Shown one piece after another: positions 1 to 9,590 of a stretch of DNA of 64,000 nucleotides (its first letter is position 1; each line of letters starts with the position of its first letter). The notes beneath the pieces are model-generated. The model saw only the letters and a program-made list of their open reading frames with translations, was not told the DNA's origin and did no database searches. A program made the translations under genes and the position numbers. This DNA comes from Pseudoalteromonas sp. XMcav2-N (GTDB lineage: Bacteria; Pseudomonadota; Gammaproteobacteria; Enterobacterales; Alteromonadaceae): the NCBI RefSeq assembly GCF_024124545.1, contig NZ_JAMXSF010000012.1:96823-160822 (forward strand), given 5' to 3'.

Positions 1-1
1 A

Positions 2-1285
2 GGCACCCGCTCAGCCATCTTTCTGCCTTTTCAGGCTCTGGGTATGATAGTGGTTGATGAAGAACATGATGGCTCCTTCAAACAGCAGGATGGACTACGT
101 TACCATGCGCGTGATCTGGCCGCGTACCGCGCCGCTCAGGGTCAGTTTTCTTTGGTTTTAGGTACCGCAACACCAGCGCTGGAGACCTTACACAAAGCCT
201 TGCAGAACCGTTATCAATTGCTGCCACTGACTAAGCGGGCACAAACCCAACAAGATAACCGGTTTGTGCTGGTCGATATGAAAGGACAAGCTGACCAGGC
301 CGGATTTGCCAAAGCCAGTCTGGATGCCATTTCCGCCACCCTGGCTCGAGGGCAGCAGGTCATGGTGTTTCTCAACAGGCGAGGCTTTGCCCCCACCCTG
401 ATCTGCCATGAATGTGGCTGGCTCAGCAACTGCGACCGCTGCAGCACCAGCGCCACTTATCACAAATCGTTGCGCAGGCTCATTTGTCACCACTGCTCCG
501 AGCAAGCCTTTGTGCCAGTGCAATGTCCCGACTGCGGCAGCACCCAGATCATGCCAACAGGGTATGGCACAGAGCAGCTGGAAGAGTTCTTATCCGAGCA
601 GTTTGCCGACTTTCCTGTGCACCGCATTGACCGCGATTCTACCCGTCGCAAGGGCAGTCTCGAAAGTGCACTGGATGAAATTAACCAGGGAGGAGCACGA
701 CTGCTGATCGGCACTCAAATGCTCGCCAAAGGTCATCACTTCGCCGACGTCAATCTGGTGGTGATCCTCGACGTAGACAGCGGGCTGTATTCTTGCGACT
801 TCCGTGCCACGGAACACATGGCTCAGCTGATAACACAGGTGGCCGGGCGGGCCGGACGTAGCGGCGAAGCGGGCACTGTGCTGCTGCAAACTCACTTCCC
901 CGAACACCCTTTATTACAAGATTTGGTCAACAACGGGTATCAGGACTTTGCCCGCTATGCTTTACGTGAACGCGAAGAAACCCAAATGCCACCGTATAGT
1001 CACATGGCTCTGATCCGTGCAGAAGCCACCAATGCACAACTGGTCATGGCGTTTTTATCGGATCTGGTTCCAGCCACCCCCTACCCTGGTATACAATTAC
1101 TCGGACCGATCCCCGCGCCGATGGAACGCCTGGCCGGAAAATACCGATATCAATTGCATATTCAGGCAGCGCAGCGCAAAGTACTGCATCAATACCTGGC
1201 GCAACTGGCTGATTATATTGGTCAGCATAAACTTGCCAACCGGGTGCGCTGGAGTATTGACGTTGACCCTATGGATACCTATTAA
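2..1285 (+). CDS. priA: Primosomal replication restart helicase PriA (5' truncated by window edge)
   Basis: PriA is a 3'-to-5' DNA helicase that recognises abandoned replication forks and loads the primosome. The frame is open from base 2, ahead of the first ATG at 44, and reads GTRSAIF...DEEHD. This is the Walker B region of PriA, so roughly the N-terminal 300 residues lie left of the window. Visible parts are the DEEHD motif, a zinc-binding insert with eight cysteines in four CxxC pairs (about bases 398-540), helicase motifs such as LIGTQMLAKGH and the VAGRAGRSG motif, and the C-terminal domain. It ends 9 bp before ftsN, the usual neighbour in this group. Confidence 0.97.
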   Translation, partial: GTRSAIFLPFQALGMIVVDEEHDGSFKQQDGLRYHARDLAAYRAAQGQFSLVLGTATPALETLHKALQNRYQLLPLTKRAQTQQDNRFVLVDMKGQADQAGFAKASLDAISATLARGQQVMVFLNRRGFAPTLICHECGWLSNCDRCSTSATYHKSLRRLICHHCSEQAFVPVQCPDCGSTQIMPTGYGTEQLEEFLSEQFADFPVHRIDRDSTRRKGSLESALDEINQGGARLLIGTQMLAKGHHFADVNLVVILDVDSGLYSCDFRATEHMAQLITQVAGRAGRSGEAGTVLLQTHFPEHPLLQDLVNNGYQDFARYALREREETQMPPYSHMALIRAEATNAQLVMAFLSDLVPATPYPGIQLLGPIPAPMERLAGKYRYQLHIQAAQRKVLHQYLAQLADYIGQHKLANRVRWSIDVDPMDTY

Positions 1286-1294
1286 AAAAACGTT

Positions 1295-1828
1295 ATGGCA
1301 CAACACGACTATATAAATAAGAAGCCTGGCGGTAAAAAAGCCGCCAAAGGAAAGGCCAGCAAACCCTTTCCAAAGGTTTTTGCGGCCCTGACACTGTTGC
1401 TGGTCGGTGCCTTTGGTTATGGCCTGTGGTACATCAAGCACCACGGCGAGCCTCAGGTACAGCCAAGCAGCCCTAAGCCTGCAAAACAAGCTGAGCAACC
1501 CAAAGTTGAAAAAGATCTCCCTCGCCCACCTGACTTTATAAAGGACATCAAAGATCATGAAGTGATCGTCAAGGTGAAAAAGCTGGAGAGCAAAGGCCCA
1601 TACCAGATGCAATGCGGCTCTTTCAGAACCTATAAACAGGCTGAACAAATGAAGGCCAAAATGGCGTTTGCTGGCCTGATAGCCGAGATCCGCCGCACCG
1701 AAGGATCAAATGGGGTCTGGTATCGAGTGCGTCTGGGTCCCTATGAAACCAAGCGAGGCGCTGAGAGCGACAAAAATAAGCTGGAACGGATTAACATCGT
1801 CAGCTGTGGGATTTGGAAGTGGACTTGA
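1295..1828 (+). CDS. ftsN: Cell division protein FtsN (SPOR domain)
   Basis: FtsN is a late divisome protein that activates septal peptidoglycan synthesis. The 177-residue product has a short lysine-rich cytoplasmic N-terminus, one membrane segment at about residues 28-47, a proline- and lysine-rich linker, and a C-terminal SPOR domain (about 100-177) that would bind denuded glycan strands. It is shorter than the E. coli protein (about 319 residues), mostly in the linker. Its place between priA and hslVU supports FtsN over a generic SPOR protein. The start ATG lies 9 bp after the priA stop, so the two are probably co-transcribed. Its stop codon overlaps the -35 element of the predicted hslV promoter. 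Confidence 0.85.
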   Translation: MAQHDYINKKPGGKKAAKGKASKPFPKVFAALTLLLVGAFGYGLWYIKHHGEPQVQPSSPKPAKQAEQPKVEKDLPRPPDFIKDIKDHEVIVKVKKLESKGPYQMQCGSFRTYKQAEQMKAKMAFAGLIAEIRRTEGSNGVWYRVRLGPYETKRGAESDKNKLERINIVSCGIWKWT

Positions 1829-1851
1829 TCTTCACAAAATCGTCCCTATCT
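1824..1851 (+). promoter_or_regulatory. Sigma-32-like heat-shock promoter of hslVU
   Basis: CTTGATC (1824-1830), a 13-base spacer and CCCTATCT (1844-1851) closely match the RpoH consensus CTTGAAA-N13-CCCCATNT. The site is about 55 bp before hslV, a known heat-shock operon in E. coli. The -35 element overlaps the ftsN stop codon. The assignment is by consensus only. Confidence 0.65.
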
Positions 1852-1904
1852 CTACCCTAATTGAATTTACAGGTGAGGCTTAAGCCTCCTGATTAAGGAA
1901 TACT

Positions 1905-2423
1905 ATGACAACTATCGTGAGTGTTCGCCGAGGCGACAAAGTCGTAATTGGCGGAGATGGCCAGGTCTCTCTTGGCAATACGGTAATGAAAGGCAATGCT
2001 AAAAAAGTGCGTCGCCTGTACAACGGTAAAGTACTAGCAGGCTTTGCCGGTGGCACTGCCGACGCGTTCACCCTGTTTGAACGCTTTGAAACCAAACTGG
2101 AAATGCACCAGGGTCACCTGACCCGCGCGGCCGTTGAAATGGCAAAAGACTGGCGTACCGACAGAGCGCTACGCAAATTAGAGGCACTGCTGGCTGTTGC
2201 CGATGAAACTGCGTCATTGATCATCACAGGCAATGGCGACGTAGTACAACCTGAGCACGACCTGATAGCCATAGGCAGTGGCGGTAACTTTGCCCAGGCC
2301 GCAGCCACTGCGCTGATTGAAAACACCGACCTGAGTGCCCGTGAAATTGTGGAAAAGAGCCTTAAGATCGCAGGCGACATCTGCGTCTTTACCAACAATT
2401 TCCAAACCATCGAAGAATTGTAA
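1905..2423 (+). CDS. hslV: ATP-dependent protease peptidase subunit HslV (ClpQ)
   Basis: HslV is the proteolytic dodecamer of the cytoplasmic HslUV protease, a proteasome-like N-terminal threonine hydrolase. The 172 residues match the enterobacterial protein almost throughout: the MTTIVSVRR start exposes Thr2 as nucleophile after Met removal, followed by GDGQ, GNTVMKG and [12 protein letters not shown] ribosome binding site (aagga) precedes the ATG. hslU follows 11 bp later, and a heat-shock-type promoter lies upstream, so the pair forms a heat-inducible operon. Confidence 0.98.
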   Translation: MTTIVSVRRGDKVVIGGDGQVSLGNTVMKGNAKKVRRLYNGKVLAGFAGGTADAFTLFERFETKLEMHQGHLTRAAVEMAKDWRTDRALRKLEALLAVADETASLIITGNGDVVQPEHDLIAIGSGGNFAQAAATALIENTDLSAREIVEKSLKIAGDICVFTNNFQTIEEL

Positions 2424-2434
2424 TAGGAATTGCC

Positions 2435-3763
2435 ATGACAGCAATGACCCCCAGAGAAATCGTCCATGAGCTTGACCAACATATTATAGGTCAGGACAAA
2501 GCTAAAAAAGCCGTCGCCATCGCACTGAGAAACCGCTGGCGTCGTATGCAGCTCCCTGAAGAGCTGCGCAGCGAAGTTACACCAAAAAACATCCTGATGA
2601 TTGGTCCAACTGGCGTAGGTAAAACCGAGATCGCCCGTCGTCTGGCTAAACTGGCGAACGCGCCATTTATCAAAGTTGAAGCCACCAAGTTCACCGAGGT
2701 AGGCTATGTCGGTAAAGAGGTCGAAACCATTATCCGTGATTTGGTGGAAGTCTCTTTCAAAATGACGCGCGAGCAGCAAACCAAAAAGCACAAACATCGC
2801 GCTGAAGAAGCTGCGGAAGAGCGCATTTTGGATGCTCTGCTACCACCAGCGAAAGACGCCTGGGGGGAAACTCAGCAAAGCGATAACAGCTCTACGCGTC
2901 AGGTGTTCCGTAAAAAGCTACGTGAAGGCCAGCTGGATGACAAAGAGATAGACATCGACATCGCTGAAACGGCGCCTCAGGTCGAAATCATGGCGCCGCC
3001 GGGCATGGAAGAGATGACCAATCAGTTGCAGGGCATGTTCCAGAATCTGTCGGGCGACAAAAAGAAAAGCCGTAAACTGAAGATCAAAGAAGCCTTCAAG
3101 CTGTTGATTGAAGAAGAAGCCGCCAAGCTGGTCAACCCGGAAGAGCTCAAAGAGCAGGCGATTTTTGCCGTTGAGCAAAATGGTATCGTATTCATCGATG
3201 AGATTGATAAGATCTGTAAGCGTGGCGAAGCTTCAGGTCCGGATGTCAGCCGCGAAGGCGTGCAGCGCGACCTGCTTCCGCTTATCGAAGGCTCAACAGT
3301 CAGCACGAAACATGGCATGGTTAAAACGGATCATATTTTATTTATTGCCTCAGGTGCATTCCAGATGGCCAAACCTTCTGATCTCATTCCTGAGCTGCAA
3401 GGCCGTTTGCCGATCCGTGTTGAATTGGAAGCGCTCACTGCAAAAGACTTTAAACGTATTCTGACAGAACCACATGCATCGCTCACAGAGCAGCAACAGG
3501 CCCTGATGAACACAGAAAGTGTCAGTATCGAATTCAATGATGATGCGATTGAACGCATTGCTCAGGCAGCCTGGCAAGTTAATGAAAAGACAGAAAACAT
3601 TGGTGCCCGTCGTCTGCATACTGTGATGGAAAAGCTGATGGAAGAAATTTCATTCGACGCTTCCGACAAAGCCGGCGAGTCACTGACGATAGATGCCGCG
3701 TATGTCGACAAACATTTAGATATGCTGGTCCAGGACGAAGACCTGAGCCGCTTTATTCTTTAA
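2435..3763 (+). CDS. hslU: HslU (ClpY) unfoldase ATPase subunit
   Basis: HslU is the AAA+ hexamer that unfolds substrates and feeds them to HslV. The 442-residue product has Walker [10 protein letters not shown] near residues 57-65 and the GYVGKEVE pore-loop region. The charged intermediate (I) domain spans about 110-240, with Walker B FIDEID near 250. The C-terminus DLSRFIL is the tail that docks into HslV. Length and order are standard. A strong intrinsic terminator follows 8 bp after the stop. Confidence 0.98.
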   Translation: MTAMTPREIVHELDQHIIGQDKAKKAVAIALRNRWRRMQLPEELRSEVTPKNILMIGPTGVGKTEIARRLAKLANAPFIKVEATKFTEVGYVGKEVETIIRDLVEVSFKMTREQQTKKHKHRAEEAAEERILDALLPPAKDAWGETQQSDNSSTRQVFRKKLREGQLDDKEIDIDIAETAPQVEIMAPPGMEEMTNQLQGMFQNLSGDKKKSRKLKIKEAFKLLIEEEAAKLVNPEELKEQAIFAVEQNGIVFIDEIDKICKRGEASGPDVSREGVQRDLLPLIEGSTVSTKHGMVKTDHILFIASGAFQMAKPSDLIPELQGRLPIRVELEALTAKDFKRILTEPHASLTEQQQALMNTESVSIEFNDDAIERIAQAAWQVNEKTENIGARRLHTVMEKLMEEISFDASDKAGESLTIDAAYVDKHLDMLVQDEDLSRFIL

Positions 3764-3771
3764 CGGATACC

Positions 3772-3797
3772 AGCCCGATCAATGATCGGGCTTTTTT
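3772..3797 (+). terminator. Intrinsic terminator of hslVU, abutting the next start codon
   Basis: The arms agcccgat and atcgggct enclose a five-base loop and run into six Ts. The T tract ends at the base before the ATG of the DUF971 gene, so the stem also contains whatever GGG ribosome binding sequence that gene could use. Confidence 0.85.
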
Positions 3798-4166
3798 ATG
3801 CCTATGTATCAAGTGACCAAACTACATTACCACACCCAGCAAAACCTGCTCGATGTGTACTTTGATGATGGCCTGACTCACTCGCTCAGCGCTGAATTTT
3901 TACGTGTCCATTCGCCTTCAGCCGAGGTGCAGGGGCATGGCCCCGGTCAGCAACAACTGGTGCTCAACAAACAGAATGTGTCCATTGGTCAAATCGAGCC
4001 GGTCGGCCACTATGCGGTCAGGCTGGTGTTTGATGACGGACACAACTCCGGGTTGTTCAGCTGGCAATACCTGAGAAAGCTGTGCGAGCAACACGAGACA
4101 CTGTGGCAAGACTATCAGCAGCGTGTGTCGGCACGGCACGATGTGCCGATCAAGTTTATGCCCTGA
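3798..4166 (+). CDS. DUF971 family protein (gamma-butyrobetaine hydroxylase-like N-terminal domain)
   Basis: A 122-residue protein of the DUF971 type, a small domain also found at the N-terminus of gamma-butyrobetaine hydroxylase and linked elsewhere to iron-sulfur handling. The recognisable core is VYFDDGLTHSLSAEFLRVHSPSAE, cited here only as the stretch encoded at about 3858-3927, followed by a VRLVFDDGHNSGLFSW-type strand pair. The gene often sits after hslVU in gammaproteobacteria. The start is 3798 or the in-frame ATG at 3804. Both lie at the foot of the hslVU terminator, so expression probably depends on read-through or an internal promoter. The biochemical role is unknown. Confidence 0.85.
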   Translation: MPMYQVTKLHYHTQQNLLDVYFDDGLTHSLSAEFLRVHSPSAEVQGHGPGQQQLVLNKQNVSIGQIEPVGHYAVRLVFDDGHNSGLFSWQYLRKLCEQHETLWQDYQQRVSARHDVPIKFMP

Positions 4167-4183
4167 CAACTTGTGTTAGACAA

Positions 4184-4210
4184 AAAAGGCGACCTGTATG
4201 GTCGCCTTTT
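4184..4210. terminator. Bidirectional terminator between convergent genes
   Basis: The near-perfect stem aaaaggcgacc / ggtcgcctttt with a five-base loop has an A run on the left and T run on the right. It can terminate both the DUF971 gene (plus strand) and the chemoreceptor (minus strand). Confidence 0.85.
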
Positions 4211-4231
4211 CTTTTATCAAACCCTGGTGGG

Positions 4232-6112
4232 TTATACCTGGTATTTTTCTACCGATTCATACAAGTTACGAGCTTGCTCTGAGAGCTCTTCACTGCTCTG
4301 TGCATTGCTGCTGGCATGCTCAGAGGCCACCTGCGCAATGTCACGGATCTTAACCACATTCTTATTCACTTCAGATGCCACCTGTTTTTGCTCATCAATG
4401 GCGGTGGCAATATGGGTGCTCATTTCCATAATGGTTTGTACATCTTCGGTGATCATGCCCAGTAAATCACCCGCACGCTCTGCCTGAGCCACGCTCTCAT
4501 TACCCTGCTCGCGGCACTGCTCCATGATATTCACCACTTCGCGGGTACGCTGTTGTAAGGTAGAAATGATGCTTTCAATTTCCTGAGTCGAATCCTGAGT
4601 ACGCTGAGCCAGTGAGCGGACTTCGTCTGCCACCACCGCAAAGCCCCGACCCTGCTCACCGGCACGGGCGGCTTCAATGGCCGCATTCAGCGCCAGCAGG
4701 TTGGTTTGCTCGGCAATACCCCGGATCACATCAAGGACAGAGCCAATAGTTTCACCATCCCGCTCTAACTGGCCCACAACATCCGATGCCCCACCCAAAG
4801 ACTCAGACAGCTGCATGATATGCTCTATAGTTGAGGTCACCTCAGTGCGACCCAGCTGGGCATTCTTATTAGTAGACTCGGCTTTTTCCGCAGCCGCTTC
4901 GGTATTGTGTGAGATATCCTGGATAGTCGCCTGCATTTCGGTTGCTGCCGTTGCGACCATATCGGCTTCATGAAGCTGCTCAGTCATGCCGGCACTGGTC
5001 TGTGCCGTGGTATCCGACAAGTGATGGGTTGCATCATTAATGATCGCCAGCGCACTGTTCACATCACCAATCAGCTCTTTAAAGTCGCCAATCAGACTAT
5101 TGAAGTCTTTGGTCATCAGAGTGATTTCGTCATTACCCGTCTGTTCAATTGGAATACGCAAATTGTTTTCGCGGCGGATCCGCTCTATGGTCTGATAAAC
5201 CCGTTCAACCGGACCAATAATCGACCGACTAGTCGATAAAACCAAAATCATCACCAACACGGATGCCACCACAAAAATGACCAGTGCGGCCATTTGCGCT
5301 GTTCGGGCATTATCGGCAACCTCTTGTTTGGCCTGATTGACAATCTGGCTCACCACCGCATCACTTTGCTCCACGCTTTGCTTCATGCTGCCGAGAGCGC
5401 CACTGTTAAGGTCCAGACCCAACTTGGTCTGTGCATCCACTAAATTTCTGAAGCGAGTCTGATATTGCTTGATCAGGGTCTGGATCTGACGCTCATATTG
5501 GGCGTCAAAACCCGCCGACTTAACCTGCCCCTCAAATTTGCTGATTTGATCGTCAAACTTCTTGAGGTATTTTAAATCCAGTCGCAGCATAAAGTCTTTT
5601 TCAGCCCGGCGGAGCATCAACATGCTTACCAGCAGATCGTCGCGTTCTTGCTGCTTTAGCATAGTCTCAACTTCATGAACGGCACTACGCAGCGCGCCAT
5701 ACAGCCCGTCTTTAGGATGCAGGCCGATGGTTTTTTGCAAGTTAACAACGTTGTTAAAGTCGTCCACATAAGTTTGTGCCAGGCGCTCGAACTCACGTAA
5801 ATTGCTATCGTCTATACCGAATTCAGCAAAAATCTCGTCCAGTAGAGCAGCCTTACGCTGCAGCTCGCTGTAATCCTTGGCATATAAATCCAGTGCCTCA
5901 GTATCTTTATAGAACAAAAAGTTCTTCTCGTGTTTGCGCATAGAGAGCTCATGAATATCGAGCTCTTCTGCATACTGAATGGTTTCATTCAGCTTACGCA
6001 TGGTACTGGCTTCGATCATGATCACTGCCAGCATAACGACTAAAGCCACACCCACAACCAGCGCATTCAATTGCAAGCGCCGCTTAATGGTTAGATTTTC
6101 CAGAAATGCCAT
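4232..6112 (-). CDS. Methyl-accepting chemotaxis protein with helical (HBM-like) sensor domain
   Basis: A transmembrane chemoreceptor of 626 residues. It has a TM segment near residues 10-35, a long all-helical periplasmic region (about 35-275) resembling the helical bimodular HBM sensor ([12 protein letters not shown] and [11 protein letters not shown] are the typical repeated helices), and a second TM near 280-300. HAMP and the cytoplasmic signalling domain follow, with the [15 protein letters not shown] hairpin tip. HBM receptors studied in Pseudomonas bind organic acids; the ligand here is unknown. The longest frame begins with TTG at 6124; ATG at 6112 is preferred because it is the first conventional codon and gives a normal N-terminus. 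Convergent with the DUF971 gene. Confidence 0.93.
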   Translation of the reverse strand: MAFLENLTIKRRLQLNALVVGVALVVMLAVIMIEASTMRKLNETIQYAEELDIHELSMRKHEKNFLFYKDTEALDLYAKDYSELQRKAALLDEIFAEFGIDDSNLREFERLAQTYVDDFNNVVNLQKTIGLHPKDGLYGALRSAVHEVETMLKQQERDDLLVSMLMLRRAEKDFMLRLDLKYLKKFDDQISKFEGQVKSAGFDAQYERQIQTLIKQYQTRFRNLVDAQTKLGLDLNSGALGSMKQSVEQSDAVVSQIVNQAKQEVADNARTAQMAALVIFVVASVLVMILVLSTSRSIIGPVERVYQTIERIRRENNLRIPIEQTGNDEITLMTKDFNSLIGDFKELIGDVNSALAIINDATHHLSDTTAQTSAGMTEQLHEADMVATAATEMQATIQDISHNTEAAAEKAESTNKNAQLGRTEVTSTIEHIMQLSESLGGASDVVGQLERDGETIGSVLDVIRGIAEQTNLLALNAAIEAARAGEQGRGFAVVADEVRSLAQRTQDSTQEIESIISTLQQRTREVVNIMEQCREQGNESVAQAERAGDLLGMITEDVQTIMEMSTHIATAIDEQKQVASEVNKNVVKIRDIAQVASEHASSNAQSSEELSEQARNLYESVEKYQV

Positions 6113-6220
6113 ACGGTTACCCAATTATTACAAGACCTGCAATAAGTATAGATTATTCCGTCAGCATCGCCGCGCACTATTTATCAATTTTGCACGACTT
6201 TATTACTATTTGCGCATTAA

Positions 6221-7273
6221 TTAAGCAGCCCTTGATGCTTTATTGAGCACAGTTTGCCAGAGCGTGTCATGTAGCTCACTGACATTGCCCCATTGTCCCT
6301 TGGTTAGCCACAACGCCAACGGTGTTGCATCACTTGGGAAATTGATCTGTTGCCCCGCAGGAGATTCGAGCCACTCATCGAGGGCTTCGGAATTAAGATA
6401 ATTCATTACCTGGGCCAGCCCCAGTGATTGTAATGTCATCGCATTGCTTTGCTGCTCAAATTGTCCCTGTAAAGGCTTTAACAGCAATTTTTTACCAAAC
6501 TTCAGTGCTTCACTGGACAGCTCAAACCCGGCATTTGCCACAACGCCGGACGCATTGGCCAGATCACAGATAAAGCCGTCGCGCGAGGGCGAGCGCAGAT
6601 GGATATGGTTAATAGAGGTGTTGTGTGCATCCGGGTGGTAGCAATAAAATTCCTTGTCCGGAAAGTCTTTTAGCAGCTCAACAATGTGAGACAAGTCTTC
6701 AAATGGCAGATAGACCAGCACTTTATTGGCAACCGACTGATTACCAAAGTCACCAGGCTGATACGGAATAAAGGGGGGTACTATGTTTTCTGCAAAGGGT
6801 TGCCAGTGCACACCAAGATGAATATCAGCCGGCGCAAACCAGCGAATGAGTGAGCGCAGTAAAAAATTACCACCGAATAAAGGCACATTGGGTGATAAAA
6901 AGGCACTTTGATGACTCATTGCAACCACAGGGACTTTTGCCCTTCGTGCCGCCCAGGCGGTCACCGGCTCAAAGTCGTTAAAGACCATATCGTAGCCGCG
7001 CATATCAAACGCCCGAACATCTTTGACGAAGCGACCGAGTCGCAACTGCTGGAGCGTGCCCTGATAATTTAATCGACCATGCTTAGTCGCAAAGCTGATC
7101 CCGCGCCGGGTTTGATATTCACCGAACACCGACATATCAAAATAGCGCTCGTCTGGTCGACCAGAGAATACATAGTCAACGTCGATCCCCAATCGGGTAA
7201 AACATTCTGCCATCACCCGTGCACGAGTGATATGGCCGTTGCCAGTCCCTTGTACGCCATATAAAATCTTCAT
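6221..7273 (-). CDS. MJ1255-type glycosyltransferase family protein (DUF-type, GT-B fold)
   Basis: The 350-residue product starts MKILYGVQGTGNGH, the nucleotide-sugar glycosyltransferase N-terminus of the MJ1255/UDP-GlcNAc transferase-like group. Later motifs include NDFEPVTAWAA and the donor-site region ANAGFELSSEAL, with KPLQGQFEQ near residues 265-275. The true start is ATG 7273, not the longer frame: it has a strong aggggaatt ribosome binding site and overlaps the PAP2 stop codon as ATGA, implying translational coupling. The substrate is unknown. Pairing with a PAP2 phosphatase suggests lipid-linked sugar or envelope chemistry (inference). Confidence 0.8.
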   Translation of the reverse strand: MKILYGVQGTGNGHITRARVMAECFTRLGIDVDYVFSGRPDERYFDMSVFGEYQTRRGISFATKHGRLNYQGTLQQLRLGRFVKDVRAFDMRGYDMVFNDFEPVTAWAARRAKVPVVAMSHQSAFLSPNVPLFGGNFLLRSLIRWFAPADIHLGVHWQPFAENIVPPFIPYQPGDFGNQSVANKVLVYLPFEDLSHIVELLKDFPDKEFYCYHPDAHNTSINHIHLRSPSRDGFICDLANASGVVANAGFELSSEALKFGKKLLLKPLQGQFEQQSNAMTLQSLGLAQVMNYLNSEALDEWLESPAGQQINFPSDATPLALWLTKGQWGNVSELHDTLWQTVLNKASRAA

Positions 7274-7791
7274 AATTCCCCTACAACTCCTATTGCCAGC
7301 AAAGCACAACCGCTACCTATAATCGCGCCCAGAATGACATCAATTGGATAGTGCACACCAACCACAATTCTCGACAAAGACACTCCGGACGCCCAAATCA
7401 TCAATGGCAAAGCCAGTGCAGGAAAAGGCTCCATCAGACACGTGGCGTATAACCAGGCACCGGCACTATGTCCGGAGGGCATGCTAAATTTATCACTTGG
7501 TGTAAGCATGGCCTTAACAGCAAGGCAATCACAGGGCCGGATCCGTGCGATACGGTTTTTCAGGTAAAGGTAAAGTGGCCGCTCAATGGCAAATGCGACC
7601 ACAGCACAGAGTGCAAACTGCTGGCCCACCTCCCCCATAAACAGCGCACTCAGGATGCCAAGGATCACATATAGTCCACCGTTTCCGCTTTTTGACAGTG
7701 CCAACATCACCATTTTGAACCAGGGCTTACACTCGGGTTTATAAAGGGCGAAATACAGCGCCGTATCGAGTTTAATGATCTGTGTTTTCAT
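7270..7791 (-). CDS. PAP2 family membrane phosphatase
   Basis: An integral membrane phosphatase of 173 residues with about five hydrophobic helices. All three acid-phosphatase signature motifs are present: KNRIARIRP (KX6RP, about residue 79), PSGHS (about 104) and SRIVVGVHYPIDV (SRX5HXXXD, about 138). The family dephosphorylates phosphatidic acid, PGP or undecaprenyl pyrophosphate, and the sequence does not tell which. It is the first gene of a two-gene minus-strand operon, its TGA overlapping the ATG of the glycosyltransferase. Confidence 0.88.
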   Translation of the reverse strand: MKTQIIKLDTALYFALYKPECKPWFKMVMLALSKSGNGGLYVILGILSALFMGEVGQQFALCAVVAFAIERPLYLYLKNRIARIRPCDCLAVKAMLTPSDKFSMPSGHSAGAWLYATCLMEPFPALALPLMIWASGVSLSRIVVGVHYPIDVILGAIIGSGCALLAIGVVGEL

Positions 7792-7952
7792 AGTTCATGC
7801 TTACATTTGTTCACAATTTCAGCATAGAAGAGCTAAATAACACTGCCACGACATTTTTGTGACACAATTATGTATGTTGATTCAAAGCATTGCGCACCTA
7901 CGTAATGGGAGTATACTGGGCTCTGAATTCAGTTATTTTCGAGGACGCCCGT

Positions 7953-8459
7953 ATGGATTACAGCACTTCCGACTTATGTGACCATTTTGCCGATGCCGTT
8001 GATGTATTGGAGCCAATGTTTATCAATTTTGGGGGTCAAAGCGCCTTTAGTGGTCGTATTAAAACGCTTAAGTGCTTTGAGAATAATGAGCTGATTAACC
8101 AGACACTACAGCAAGATGGCACTGGCCAGATACTTTTAATTGATGGCGGGGGCTCCACGCGTCGCGCACTCATTGATATCGAGCTTGCTGAGCTGGCAAT
8201 CGAGAATAACTGGCAGGGTATTATCGTCTATGGCGCAGTTCGGCACGTTGAAGAACTGGAAGAGTGCGACATCGGAATTCAGGCCATTGCATCCATCCCT
8301 GTCGCAGCCGACAGCCATGGCAGTGGTGAACAAGGCATCCCCGTGAACTTCGCTGGCGTATCTTTTTACGACGATGATTTCCTGTATGCCGATGCAACGG
8401 GCATTATTATTTCTGCGGAAGAGCTACTGCTGGAAGTCGACGACGAGCAGAGCGAATAG
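7953..8459 (+). CDS. rraA: Ribonuclease E activity regulator RraA
   Basis: RraA is a trimeric protein that binds RNase E and dampens mRNA decay. The 168-residue product matches the E. coli protein across its length, with TSDLCD at the start, [24 protein letters not shown] and [14 protein letters not shown] longer frame from 7890 exists, but ATG 7953 has a GAGG site 9 bp upstream and matches the family start. The acidic C-terminal tail ([11 protein letters not shown]) is typical. Monocistronic, followed by a weak hairpin. Confidence 0.96.
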   Translation: MDYSTSDLCDHFADAVDVLEPMFINFGGQSAFSGRIKTLKCFENNELINQTLQQDGTGQILLIDGGGSTRRALIDIELAELAIENNWQGIIVYGAVRHVEELEECDIGIQAIASIPVAADSHGSGEQGIPVNFAGVSFYDDDFLYADATGIIISAEELLLEVDDEQSE

Positions 8460-8482
8460 CATAGCCTTTTATTAATTCATTC

Positions 8483-8508
8483 GGGCAAAGCCTGCCTTTG
8501 CCCTGTTT
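8483..8508 (+). terminator. Possible weak terminator after rraA
   Basis: The stem gggcaaag / ctttgccc with a five-base loop is followed only by tgttt, so the U tract is poor. Confidence 0.4.
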
Positions 8509-8531
8509 AACCCCATTGATCGACCAATATT

Positions 8532-9590
8532 ATGAGTAACCACTGGCTTCATATCTACAGCGAAGCGGACATCACCGCGTTTAGTCACACCCGAGAAAAT
8601 GAGCAACGCTTTTGGCAAACCCTGTCATTCCTGCAACCCAAAGAGGACCTAACTCAGGCTCTGCGCGATGCGGCGCAATTCGGCATTAAGTATGTGTTGA
8701 TTGCCATCAACGAAGATTTAGGTCCCCGGGCAAACTGTGGCCGGGGTGGTGCGCACCTGGGGTGGCAGGCATTTTTACAGCGTTTTCTGAACTTACCCTG
8801 CAACCGTTTTCTGGCTCCGGATGATGTCTTACTGCTAGGGGAAGTCAGATGTGACGACTTGCAACAGCAAGGCGCTGATCTGGACAACCGAGATGCGCAG
8901 CAACTCGCGCAATTACGTACCTTAAATGCTGAGCTAGATGAGCGTGTCAGCGTTGTGATGAAAGCCATCTTTGATGCCGGACTCACGCCCATAGTGATTG
9001 GTGGTGGCCACAACAACTGTTTTGGTATATTGCAGGCACTGGCGCAAAGTACACAGCAAGCGTGTCATGCCATTAACTTTGACCCGCATGCTGACTTTCG
9101 TGCGCTTGAGGGACGCCACTCAGGTAACGGCTTTAGCTATGCTTATAAACAAGGTTATCTGGCGGATTATCATGTTGTCGGAATGCATGAACAGAAAAAC
9201 AACCATACCATTATCAGTGCATTAGATAAGGCCGGATTCAGTTACAGCAGTTACCAGGATATCCTGGTGCGCCGAAAACTATCCCTGACTGAAGCCTGTA
9301 ATACCGGACTGCGTCGCTTTGCCGAACGTGCACCACTGGGCGTCGAGGTCGATGTCGATGCCATCTCTGGCATGCCAGTTAGCGCCTACACAAACTGTGG
9401 GTTTACGGTCAATGACGCCGAGCATTTTGTCCATCTGGCCGCCAGTCAGGATAATGTCCGTTATCTGCACTTATGCGAAGCTGCACCTGAACACCACCCT
9501 CAAGGACTACAGCAAGGGATCAGTGATGCAGGTCAGGTTTTGGCCTCTCTGGTTTGTAGCTACTTACAGGCACGCAAGTCAGACGTTTAA
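8532..9590 (+). CDS. hutG: Formimidoylglutamase / arginase-family hydrolase (HutG-like)
   Basis: A 352-residue ureohydrolase. The manganese-binding motifs are visible: GGGHNN (about residue 157), NFDPHADFR (DxHxD, about 183) and VEVDVDAIS (DxD, about 275). Such enzymes cleave formimidoylglutamate to glutamate and formamide in histidine degradation. That substrate is inferred from the nearby hutI and hutC; agmatinase or another ureohydrolase activity cannot be excluded from motifs alone. The ribosome binding site is weak. Its TAA shares the TTAA at 9587-9590 with the stop codon of the convergent EAL gene. Confidence 0.82.
   Translation: MSNHWLHIYSEADITAFSHTRENEQRFWQTLSFLQPKEDLTQALRDAAQFGIKYVLIAINEDLGPRANCGRGGAHLGWQAFLQRFLNLPCNRFLAPDDVLLLGEVRCDDLQQQGADLDNRDAQQLAQLRTLNAELDERVSVVMKAIFDAGLTPIVIGGGHNNCFGILQALAQSTQQACHAINFDPHADFRALEGRHSGNGFSYAYKQGYLADYHVVGMHEQKNNHTIISALDKAGFSYSSYQDILVRRKLSLTEACNTGLRRFAERAPLGVEVDVDAISGMPVSAYTNCGFTVNDAEHFVHLAASQDNVRYLHLCEAAPEHHPQGLQQGISDAGQVLASLVCSYLQARKSDV

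Noticed and set aside
7890..7952. N-terminal extension of RraA
   Set aside because: ATG 7953 has GAGG at proper spacing and aligns with the family start.
9587..9590. Shared TTAA stop codons of hutG and the EAL gene as a regulatory site
   Set aside because: TTAA is its own complement, so convergent TAA codons overlap by chance; no hairpin or other structure is present.
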